Positions 6,829-13,168 of a stretch of 14,199 nt of DNA are shown here, in pieces. A program made the translations under genes and the position numbers. The stretch is from JAQBDA01 sp041301185 (GTDB lineage Bacteria; Chloroflexota; Anaerolineae; Anaerolineales; UBA4823), in contig JBFYSV010000293.1 of assembly GCA_041301185.1 (NCBI GenBank), forward strand, positions 1 through 14,199. The letters run 5' to 3'. A model generated the notes under the pieces. That model was given only the letters and a program-made list of their open reading frames with translations, did no database searches and was not told the origin of the DNA. The stretch's first letter is position 1, and every line of letters starts with the position of its first letter.

Positions 6829-8100
6829 TTACCGTTTACCAAACCGACCCGTAGCACCAGCCAATGCTTTACCATCCTGTTTCTGTTCATCGATTTGAGC
6901 CAGCTCGGTCAGCCGGTGGCGAACCACTTCTGCCAATTGGAGAATCGCCTTGGATATCGGCTTAGATTTGTCTGCCAGGATGAATGGCACACCCCGGTTA
7001 ATGGAAGGGATTACAATCCGTTCATCCAGAGGCAGCACTGCCGAAACTTCATGCTTGAAACTATCGCTCACCTTTTCGGGAGTGATGCCAATCCGCTTAT
7101 CGAAGCGGTTCATGGCAAACACAATCCGTTTGGGGGTGATATTGAGCACAGACGCCACGTCAAAAAACATGCGGGCATTCTTAATTGCCGGAATGTCTTG
7201 CGTGGTGAGCAGGACAATCAGGTCGCTGTTATCCATCGCAGCCAGCACTTGATCAGTCAACGTCGAGGATGTATCGATCACCACATAGGAATACAATCGC
7301 CGCAGGTATTGGATCACCTTGGCAAACTGCTCGCCAGTCACGTCCTCTGCATATTCCGGTCGATTCGGTGCGGCCAGGATCTTCACCTTGGAGGTCTTAT
7401 GGGTAATCAAGACCTCCTCAAGGATTTCCGGGTCAAGCTCATCGGCGCGCGGTGCTAAATCTGCAATCGTATTCTTGCCTTGCTCGTTGAGGAACACCGT
7501 GACATCGCCAAATTGCAGGTTGCCATCTACCAGGATCACCGGTGTTTCTTCGTTGTGCAGTACCATCGCCAGGTTGACAGCAACCGTCGTACAACCCGCC
7601 CCGCCCTTCGGGCTATACACCACGATCACTTTCCCGTCCGAAACGGGGTGGATCATGGCTGCCCCGGGAACACCGCCCGAACCCGAGGAGGACAGCGGAG
7701 CCTTAGAACGCTCCTCGTGGGCCATCTTCCCAGCGCGGCGGATTGCCGAGGTCAGCTCATCCACGGAGGGCGGCTTGGTCAAGAAATCCCTCGCCCCGGC
7801 GAGCATCGCCCGGCGCATATAGTTCGGATCACCCTGCACAGACAGAACGACAATCTGGGTAAAGTAGACGGTGCGCCGGATGGCTTCTGTGGCAGCGATG
7901 CCATCCATATCCGGCATGTTAATATCCATCAACACGACATCCGGACGGACATCCTTGGCAACCGAGATCGCTTCCCGGCCGGTTCCTGCGATCCCAACAA
8001 CTTCTACATCATTCTCGAATTGCAGCAACCGGCGAATATTCTCCCGTGTCTCGGGCACATCATCGACGATCACCACCCGTATCTTATCATCCGTTCCCAT
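6829..8100 (-). CDS. cpaE: CpaE/TadZ-like pilus ATPase with an N-terminal receiver domain
   Basis: This 423-residue protein joins a response-regulator receiver domain (about 6-125) to a ParA/MinD-type ATPase (about 155-400), the CpaE/TadZ architecture that places Tad pilus machinery at the cell pole or a membrane site. The receiver keeps the full phosphorylation set: acidic Asp13/Asp14 (VDD), phosphoacceptor Asp59 (LMDINMP), Ser87 (LSVQG) and Lys109 (TKPPS). A Gly/Ser-rich linker (about 136-148) follows. The ATPase has the deviant Walker A YSPKGGAGCTT (162-172) with signature Lys165, a switch region VDGNLQFGD (191-199) and YVVIDTSSTLTDQVL (272-286). Many characterised TadZ/CpaE receivers are atypical and lack the phosphorylatable Asp, so an intact one is notable. 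GGAG precedes the ATG. It lies between cpaB and tadA in the operon. Confidence 0.94.
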   Translation of the reverse strand: MGTDDKIRVVIVDDVPETRENIRRLLQFENDVEVVGIAGTGREAISVAKDVRPDVVLMDINMPDMDGIAATEAIRRTVYFTQIVVLSVQGDPNYMRRAMLAGARDFLTKPPSVDELTSAIRRAGKMAHEERSKAPLSSSGSGGVPGAAMIHPVSDGKVIVVYSPKGGAGCTTVAVNLAMVLHNEETPVILVDGNLQFGDVTVFLNEQGKNTIADLAPRADELDPEILEEVLITHKTSKVKILAAPNRPEYAEDVTGEQFAKVIQYLRRLYSYVVIDTSSTLTDQVLAAMDNSDLIVLLTTQDIPAIKNARMFFDVASVLNITPKRIVFAMNRFDKRIGITPEKVSDSFKHEVSAVLPLDERIVIPSINRGVPFILADKSKPISKAILQLAEVVRHRLTELAQIDEQKQDGKALAGATGRFGKR

Positions 8101-8176
8101 TCTTCACGATCTCCACAACAGCATCCTGTTTATGATCAGCCTGGAACACGTCAGCACCCTGCTGGAAACAGCTCAA

Positions 8177-9301
8177 TTACTCGGTAGGTTGCGTCTGAGG
8201 TGGGACATAGGGTGTCTCAGGGGATTGGACGTTATCCACCCGAGGCTCGATGCCGTACGGCAGCTTGGCTGGAACAGGGATATTGTACTGTTCGAGCAGA
8301 TATTGCATGGTTACGGCTTCGGTTTGGACGCGGGTATCGTCTTCTGCCGAGCGCAAGGCCAGGGTGAGATGAGCACCCAGGTATTTCTGATAGTATAACA
8401 GATAGTTCAGCGTGATAGCATCCTGGGGGGTGACGATCAAGGTGATCACGGTTGGCTTGGGGGGCTCAGCAACTACTTCTTCAGCCGGCTGCTCAGCTGG
8501 CGCTTCGCCTTCGGGGGTTGGCTCTGGCGTGGGCTCCCCTTCGACGGGGAAATCCCCAACTTTCAGCACCATCACGTCCTGTAAGAGGGACTGGCTCACC
8601 AGGCGCGGCCGCTGCGGCTCAGCAGGCATCGAGTACACCGTCTGCCCCAAACCTGCAACCAGCTCGGCTTTGCCTACCGCTGTCCCGCCTTCGGCGCCAC
8701 CGCTGACCTGGGCAGTCAGGTAATTGGGACCCTCTTCCCCTTGCGTTCCGGGAGCGATCACGATCCCAGCCACGTTGGGCAGCTTGGTTTGGAAATCGGT
8801 ATCCAGGTCTGCCAGCAAAATCGTTGCAATCACATTGACGTGATCGCCCGATTGCAGTGCATACGCCACGCTGGACAGCCGGCTGATGGGTATGGAGACA
8901 GCCACCATGCCGCGCGGGATCGCCAGGGCAGCCAACGATCCAGTGCCAGAGAGCTCCTCAGCACTATCCACCAGCATGCTCTCGGTTAGCGGGATACCGG
9001 AGTCAAGATCGAACTTCGCCAGGCGCCCAACGACTTCGTTGCTCTCCGAGAACATCCCCTGGATGAACAGGTCGCGCGGGATGGGGACCATTCCCAGCAT
9101 AGCTGGCTCTACGGCAGCTCCCCGGGAGACGCGCTGGGTCAGCACGACCACGTTCACCGTGTCGACCACCGGGGTGGCTACCGGAGCATCCGCCGAGGGA
9201 GTGCCTTGTGGCTGGAGAAAGCGTTGCCAGACGACGACAAACGCTACCAGTGCCAGGATGATGATAAACGCCAAGTAGATAAAAATGCGGCCTCTACGCA
9301 T
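8177..9301 (-). CDS. cpaB: Flp pilus assembly protein CpaB/RcpC (SAF domain)
   Basis: This 374-residue protein begins with a signal anchor (about 7-25) and continues outside the membrane. The SAF domain spans about 50-112 (VVVLTQRVSRGAAVEPAML, then VGRLAKFDLDSGIPL), and the RcpC/CpaB domain follows (GDHVNVIATILL, 152-163, and PQDAITLNYLLYYQKYL, 292-308). CpaB is required for Flp pilus assembly or stability. In diderms it works with the secretin, and none is seen here. A Pro/Glu/Ala-rich linker (about 254-283) interrupts the RcpC domain. I chose ATG at 9301 over the in-frame ATG at 9337 because GGAGG lies five bases upstream (9307-9311) and the anchor then begins at once. The gap of 76 bases to the CpaE gene shows no clear promoter. 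Confidence 0.93.
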   Translation of the reverse strand: MRRGRIFIYLAFIIILALVAFVVVWQRFLQPQGTPSADAPVATPVVDTVNVVVLTQRVSRGAAVEPAMLGMVPIPRDLFIQGMFSESNEVVGRLAKFDLDSGIPLTESMLVDSAEELSGTGSLAALAIPRGMVAVSIPISRLSSVAYALQSGDHVNVIATILLADLDTDFQTKLPNVAGIVIAPGTQGEEGPNYLTAQVSGGAEGGTAVGKAELVAGLGQTVYSMPAEPQRPRLVSQSLLQDVMVLKVGDFPVEGEPTPEPTPEGEAPAEQPAEEVVAEPPKPTVITLIVTPQDAITLNYLLYYQKYLGAHLTLALRSAEDDTRVQTEAVTMQYLLEQYNIPVPAKLPYGIEPRVDNVQSPETPYVPPQTQPTE

Positions 9302-9368
9302 GACAGCCTCCAATCCAAAGTGTGCTCTCGCTGACAATTAATTGTGAATTTTCCATAAAGATACATGA

Positions 9369-9395
9369 ATTATAGCCAAGCAAGCGTTAATTCAA
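9369..9395 (-). promoter_or_regulatory. Candidate cpaB promoter
   Basis: On the minus strand TTGAAT (9390-9395) is followed by a 15-base spacer and a perfect TATAAT (9369-9374). The spacer is shorter than ideal. The predicted leader is about 60 bases and includes the 12-bp palindrome ACAATTAATTGT (9334-9345). A 7-bp inverted repeat, ATAGGAA-TT-TTCCTAT (9395-9410), abuts the -35 box and could be an operator. The surrounding 9320-9450 is markedly AT-rich compared with the flanking genes. Confidence 0.55.
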
Positions 9396-9454
9396 TAGGA
9401 ATTTTCCTATACAATTCTGTTAGCAATTAATTTATTCAGGCGTAAGAAAGATTA

Positions 9455-9494
9455 AGGTCGAAGCCCTGCCAGGCTTCTGGCAGGGCTTCGACCT
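9455..9494 (-). terminator. Strong hairpin terminator/attenuator behind flp
   Basis: An 18-bp perfect stem (9455-9472 with 9477-9494) closes on a four-base loop (9473-9476). On the minus strand it is followed by an AT-rich tail with T runs (TTAATCTTTCTT), about 45 bases past the flp stop. It probably stops most transcripts after flp and may protect the pilin mRNA 3' end. Any read-through would enter cpaB and the rest of the assembly operon. Confidence 0.88.
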
Positions 9495-9539
9495 CATCAA
9501 TGGATACAATCAGACGGCAAACGCAAAGCTATTAGACGA

Positions 9540-9686
9540 CTAGATGTTCGTCATAATGTTGCTGAATACGTTGCCGATAGCCGGGCCAAGGAGGGCAAGA
9601 ATAACGATTACAACAATCGCGACCAAAACAAGAATTAACGCATACTCTACCAGACCCTGACCTTTTTCCTTCGGTGCGAACAACAT
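9540..9686 (-). CDS. flp: Flp-type IVb prepilin (48 residues)
   Basis: This small gene encodes the major pilin of the Tad/Flp system. A nine-residue positively charged leader ends KG. The canonical prepilin site is KG|QGLVEYALILVL (residues 8-20), with Glu at +5 and Tyr at +6 after cleavage as in Flp pilins. A hydrophobic helix follows (about 15-34: LILVLVAIVVIVILALLG), then a short polar tail ending NVFSNIMTNI. The predicted mature pilin is only 39 residues, on the short side for Flp. A prepilin peptidase (TadV type) must cleave it, but none is encoded in the window. AAGGAGGTGA (9692-9701) gives near-ideal translation initiation. It lies upstream of cpaB and downstream of the kinase gene on the same strand, and a promoter and terminator bracket it. 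Confidence 0.95.
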   Translation of the reverse strand: MLFAPKEKGQGLVEYALILVLVAIVVIVILALLGPAIGNVFSNIMTNI

Positions 9687-9691
9687 GGCAT

Positions 9692-9701
9692 TCACCTCCT
9701 T
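9692..9701 (-). promoter_or_regulatory. Near-perfect Shine-Dalgarno of flp
   Basis: AAGGAGGTGA on the minus strand is fully complementary to the typical 16S rRNA 3' end, with GGAGG eight bases before the ATG. It is the strongest ribosome-binding site in the window, which fits a highly made pilin. Confidence 0.85.
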
Positions 9702-9737
9702 TCGAAACATGATTGGTTATTTCCTGAAGATAGTCAC

Positions 9738-9766
9738 ATTATATAGAATCTTTTAAAATTTTGCAA
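9738..9766 (-). promoter_or_regulatory. flp promoter (sigma70-like)
   Basis: On the minus strand TTGCAA (9761-9766), a 17-base spacer and a perfect TATAAT (9738-9743) form a good housekeeping-type promoter. The predicted start is near 9731, giving a leader of about 45 bases. It lies in the AT-rich gap just after the kinase stop codon (9795), so flp can be transcribed independently of the two-component genes. Confidence 0.75.
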
Positions 9767-9794
9767 TACCCAATTCATGAAAATTTCCTTGCAG

Positions 9795-10853
9795 TTATGA
9801 TAACTCAGTATTTGATGCAGCAGGGAGCTGGAAGGTCACGCGTGTCCCCTGACCAGAGACGCTATCCACCTCCAAGTAGCCGCCCAGCATCTCGGCCCGG
9901 TCTCGGATCACCTTTAGACCCAGGTTGCTCTTTTCATCTAGCGTCTCCACATCAAAGCCCTTACCGTTGTCATCCACAGTGACCCGCACGTTATTCTCCG
10001 ACATATCCACCTGCACCTTGACCTGGGTTGCCTGGCTGTGGCGGAGGGCGTTGGTCAAAAGCTCCTGGATGGCGCGGAATATCATTACTTCCAGGTAGGA
10101 CTCCAACCGCCGCTCGGTGCCGGTGATCGACAGGCGCACATCCATCGAAGGCTGATCCTTATAAGCCTCGATATATCGCTTCAGGGTGGGCATCAAGCCC
10201 AGATCGTCGAGCATCATCGGGCGCAAATCGAAGATGAAATCCCGCACCTTTTGGAAGGTCTTGGTGGCAGATAGCTTGAGGTTGTTCAGCTCATCCCGCG
10301 CCTTCTCGGTGTCCAGGTCGAACAGGCGCATGGCGATCTCTGTCTGCAAGATGAAATTCGACAGCGCCTGGGCAGGACCATCGTGCATCTGGCGCGCCAG
10401 CCGCTGGCGCTCGGCCTCCTGAGCCTGGACCATCATCTCCACCGTCTCGACGGTGTCCGAGGCGCTCCGCCGGCCGACATCCGGCGAGCCGCCTTCCAAC
10501 GTCTGCATGACTTTCTCCAGGATCAGGATATGGCGTTCCAGGTGAGCCTGGTCGCTCTGCAGCTTCTCCAGCTGGCCGCGCATGACAAACAGGCGCTGCT
10601 GCGAATCCAGGGCGGAATCGTAAGCCATGCGGATATCGGCGCGGGGCAAGCTATCGAACTGGCCTTGCACCTGTTGCAGGTGGGCGCTGATCGAAGCATT
10701 GCGCTGGGTGAGCTTATTCACCTCGAGCTGGCTCTGATCCAGCATCAGGTCGATCTCGCTCATCTCGCGCTTCGCCTGCTCCAACGTCTCTTCGACATTT
10801 TTCCGTAACGCTTCCCAACGGCTGATTTCTTCTTGAGCTTCGGTTGCGACCAT
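9795..10853 (-). CDS. Soluble DegS-like histidine kinase
   Basis: This 352-residue kinase has no membrane segment. Residues about 5-120 are heptad-rich and probably a coiled coil, as in the DegS sensor region. The HisKA_3 dimerisation/phosphoacceptor segment contains RQMHDGPAQALSNF (154-167) with His157, followed by FIFDLRPMMLDDLGLMPTL (206-224), which closely resembles Bacillus DegS. The HATPase_c domain has the N box QELLTNALRHS (263-273), DDNGKGF (294-300) and GLKVIRDRAEMLGG (312-325). All catalytic motifs are present. The kinase should phosphorylate the response regulator encoded four bases upstream, whose stop overlaps the kinase's ribosome site, so translation is probably coupled. It may sense a cytoplasmic signal through the coiled coil. 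Its position directly upstream of flp suggests control of the pilus genes (inference). Confidence 0.95.
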   Translation of the reverse strand: MVATEAQEEISRWEALRKNVEETLEQAKREMSEIDLMLDQSQLEVNKLTQRNASISAHLQQVQGQFDSLPRADIRMAYDSALDSQQRLFVMRGQLEKLQSDQAHLERHILILEKVMQTLEGGSPDVGRRSASDTVETVEMMVQAQEAERQRLARQMHDGPAQALSNFILQTEIAMRLFDLDTEKARDELNNLKLSATKTFQKVRDFIFDLRPMMLDDLGLMPTLKRYIEAYKDQPSMDVRLSITGTERRLESYLEVMIFRAIQELLTNALRHSQATQVKVQVDMSENNVRVTVDDNGKGFDVETLDEKSNLGLKVIRDRAEMLGGYLEVDSVSGQGTRVTFQLPAASNTELS

Positions 10854-10857
10854 TGCC

Positions 10858-11559
10858 TCACTCCTGGCGGTTATGATTGGTTCGATCTAATCGTACCCAG
10901 CCTTGCTGCACAGCAAAGATCGCTGCCTGGGTGCGGTCTTCTAACCCCAATTTTCTGAGAATAGATGTAACGTGATTTTTGACGGTTTGCTGGCTTATCC
11001 CCAGCGCCTTGGCGATCCCTTTATTGCTCATCCCCTGGGTGACGCATGCCAGCACCTCCATCTCACGTAGAGATAGCGGCTGGAGGGGCTCGCCGTATGG
11101 ATCGCTCGCTTTGGTGACAGGCTTGTCCTTCAAACCCAGGTATTCAGCCAGCTCGCTCTCATCCAGCGGGCGACCATCTACCACCGAGTGACCGGATGCC
11201 ACGTATCGGATGACAGCGATCAGATCTTCCGGCTGGATGTTCTTTGTACAAAAAGCTGCCGCTCCAGAGCGGAGGGCATATTTTTTCTGCTCGATATCAT
11301 CGTAGCCGGTCAGCAAGATCACCCGGGTAGTCCGGCGGTCCTCCACAAGCTTGCGGATGATCTGTTGCCCGTTGATACCGGGCAGGTTAACATCCACCAG
11401 CGCCAGGTGGGGATTCAACCGGTAGATCAATTCCAGACCTTCGTCGCCTGTGCTGGCACTGGCTATCACGTCAAGATCATTTTCCAGAGAGAGCGCATCA
11501 ACAATGCCCTGCCGGAAGAAGGGGTGGTCTTCTATGACGATAATCGATATCTTATCCAT
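10858..11559 (-). CDS. DegU/NarL-type response regulator
   Basis: This 233-residue regulator has a receiver domain (about 3-122) with acidic Glu10/Asp11, phosphoacceptor Asp56 (LALVDVNLP), Thr84 (ILLTGY) and Lys106 (CTKNIQP). A linker follows, then a LuxR/GerE helix-turn-helix (about 160-222: LSLREMEVLACVTQGMSNKGIAKALG, quoted here in pieces as LSLREMEVL, MSNKGIAKALG and QQTVKNHVTSILRKLG). It should bind DNA as a phosphorylated dimer and control transcription. A longer frame starts at 11607, but a promoter-like sequence lies inside that extension and receiver domains normally begin at MDKISIIVIEDH, so ATG 11559 is preferred. Its Shine-Dalgarno is weak. The kinase gene follows after four bases. 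Confidence 0.94.
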   Translation of the reverse strand: MDKISIIVIEDHPFFRQGIVDALSLENDLDVIASASTGDEGLELIYRLNPHLALVDVNLPGINGQQIIRKLVEDRRTTRVILLTGYDDIEQKKYALRSGAAAFCTKNIQPEDLIAVIRYVASGHSVVDGRPLDESELAEYLGLKDKPVTKASDPYGEPLQPLSLREMEVLACVTQGMSNKGIAKALGISQQTVKNHVTSILRKLGLEDRTQAAIFAVQQGWVRLDRTNHNRQE

Positions 11560-11571
11560 GGCAGCCTGAGT

Positions 11572-11592
11572 CCCAACACCTGGCATGTTGGG
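11572..11592 (-). promoter_or_regulatory. Inverted repeat at the regulator transcription start
   Basis: CCCAACA and TGTTGGG (11572-11578 and 11586-11592) form a perfect 7-bp inverted repeat with a 7-base spacer. It sits at the predicted transcription start of the response regulator, so it could be an operator for autoregulation or a 5' leader hairpin. Confidence 0.45.
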
Positions 11593-11595
11593 GTG

Positions 11596-11624
11596 AGTAT
11601 AGCACATTCAACCTATCCGGGCAA
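11596..11624 (-). promoter_or_regulatory. Promoter of the response regulator/kinase operon
   Basis: On the minus strand TTGCCC (11619-11624), a 17-base spacer and TATACT (11596-11601) resemble a sigma70 promoter. The predicted start is near 11589, about 30 bases before the preferred ATG at 11559. A looser CCGGGCA...TGCCCGG repeat (11617-11660) overlaps the -35 region. Confidence 0.6.
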
Positions 11625-11668
11625 CACAGCCAACAAGCCTGTAAGTATTTGACTGCCCGGCAACAATC

Positions 11669-13168
11669 CTAACGCCACCGATACACCACCATGTTCTCAC
11701 CTCCCTGGGCTGGGCTGGCACTGCCCGGGCTGCGATAGACAGGCTTTGCCCTGGCAACCAGGCCTGGATACCAGCCCGGAAAGGTGACCAGGTAATCTGC
11801 CTGGCGCTCATCCAGGTAGGCTGCCAGCCTGGCTTCATCCCGGATAAATGGAATGACCTCGGGCGAAACCAGACCTGCCAGGTCCAGCAGGCGGCGCCCG
11901 GCAAAGTATCCCAGGGCGCCAATATCATGGGCAGCGATTAAAGCGTCTGGACCGGTGTTGCCAGCAACCCAGCGCGCTGTGGCGACCATCTCACTCTCAA
12001 TTACCGCAACGTCGTTGCGGTAAGCGTTGGCACCCAGGATGAAAAACAGCCCCAAAACCACGCCGATCGAGAACAACCAGGCACGCCCCAGGATGCGTAA
12101 CACCGGTTTGGAGACGGGTTTTGCCAGCAGGAGGGCAACTCCTGCCAGCCCCCACAGGAAGTAAACCGGCATCGCCGGCATCACATAGCGACCATGCTGG
12201 TAAGTCACCGGCAGGCGCAAGGCATACAACCCTAAATAGCTCAGGAACCAGATGCCTCCCGCCAGGACAGCCCAATCCCTGCGCCGCGCAGAATCAACCA
12301 TCAAGTAAAGAAAACCGGGCAGTAGTAAGGCACCCGCCCCAACCAGCGGCAGGGCAGCCTGCTCGCCCAACCGGCTGAGCAGGCTGGCGCCCAGCTCAGC
12401 GGAGTATTCGAGCTGCTTGGCAAAAAATGTATTCGGCCACCACGCCCCTGCCAGGCGCTGGTTGAAATACAGGTAAGGCGCAAAAAGCAGCCCCAACCCG
12501 GAAAAGAGTAGAAGGGTATCCTTACCCCGCCGGCGCCACGTGCCGGGCTGGGTTGCCAGCACCAGCAGTGCCGGTCCGAGCAAGGTCAGGCCGTCCGGGC
12601 GCACCCATACGCTCAATCCGATCAGGGCGCCGCTTGCCAGCCAGGGCTGAGGCTGGGTGAGCAAGCGGTAGAGCAATGCGCAAACCAGCACTGCCTGGAA
12701 GAGGGTTTCCATCCCAGAAGTCGCAGCCCAGACCATATGCCACTCCAGGATGAGAAATATACCTGCCAGGATGCTCCACCGGCGGCAAGCCGGGCAGCGG
12801 CTGGACAGCCGGTCAAAAACAGCCATTCCCAGCCAGCCCAGAGCGCACAGCATGCCCACACCCAGCAGGTATGCCCACACAAAATGGCTGAGGCGCAGCG
12901 CATAGCCCAGCGCCAGTAGCGTAGACCAGAGCGGGGCTGTCGACCCGGCTGACGGCTCGCCAGGGATGAAAGACCACTCGCCGCGCCATGCCAGGTTGCG
13001 AGCGTAAGTCTGGTGGATCCAGGCGTCATCCAGAGGGAAGCCGGGACCCGCAGAGGATATCCCCGCCAACCAATAGATGCCGACCGAGACAGCGCTCAGC
13101 AGCAACAATATCCAGAATCGATAGCGACCCGGCACGGCATCCGGTTCAGACTGGCGCGGCTCACTCAT
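11669..13168 (-). CDS. GT-C type membrane glycosyltransferase
   Basis: This 499-residue polytopic protein has about nine to eleven hydrophobic segments and a C-terminal soluble part (about 395-499). It looks like a GT-C fold transferase that uses a lipid-linked sugar outside the cytoplasmic membrane. The first extracytoplasmic loop carries FPLDDAWIHQTYARNLA (44-60) with the paired acidic residues Asp47/Asp48 expected at the catalytic site, followed by GEPSAGSTAPLW (70-81). Later landmarks are SGMET (151-155), VRPDGL (189-194) and PNTFFAK (245-251). This pattern is seen in bacterial arabinofuranosyl-/mannosyl-transferase-like proteins, but donor and acceptor cannot be named. The ATG overlaps the end of the upstream gene by 8 bases, which indicates translational coupling. 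The stop lies just upstream of the regulator promoter. Confidence 0.82.
   Translation of the reverse strand: MSEPRQSEPDAVPGRYRFWILLLLSAVSVGIYWLAGISSAGPGFPLDDAWIHQTYARNLAWRGEWSFIPGEPSAGSTAPLWSTLLALGYALRLSHFVWAYLLGVGMLCALGWLGMAVFDRLSSRCPACRRWSILAGIFLILEWHMVWAATSGMETLFQAVLVCALLYRLLTQPQPWLASGALIGLSVWVRPDGLTLLGPALLVLATQPGTWRRRGKDTLLLFSGLGLLFAPYLYFNQRLAGAWWPNTFFAKQLEYSAELGASLLSRLGEQAALPLVGAGALLLPGFLYLMVDSARRRDWAVLAGGIWFLSYLGLYALRLPVTYQHGRYVMPAMPVYFLWGLAGVALLLAKPVSKPVLRILGRAWLFSIGVVLGLFFILGANAYRNDVAVIESEMVATARWVAGNTGPDALIAAHDIGALGYFAGRRLLDLAGLVSPEVIPFIRDEARLAAYLDERQADYLVTFPGWYPGLVARAKPVYRSPGSASPAQGGENMVVYRWR

Noticed and set aside
7480..8187. 235-codon open frame on the plus strand opposite the CpaE gene
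   Set aside because: His/Arg-rich translation with no domain, lying entirely against a conserved receiver-ATPase gene and its upstream gap.
9302..9337. 12-residue N-terminal extension of CpaB
   Set aside because: GGAGG at 9307-9311 lies within this stretch and points to the ATG at 9301, where the signal anchor begins.
9334..9432. Repeated CAATTAATT words (9335-9343 and 9424-9432) as an array or attachment site
   Set aside because: Only two short copies in an AT-rich promoter region, with no regular spacing or conserved spacer pattern. Not a CRISPR and no sign of integration.
11560..11607. 16-residue N-terminal extension of the response regulator
   Set aside because: The stretch overlaps the probable -10 box and transcription start, and receiver domains normally begin at the MDKISI position.
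11617..11660. CCGGGCA...TGCCCGG as a terminator for the glycosyltransferase operon
   Set aside because: The stem is only 7 bp with a loop of about 30 bases and no T tract, and it overlaps the regulator promoter. Too weak to call.
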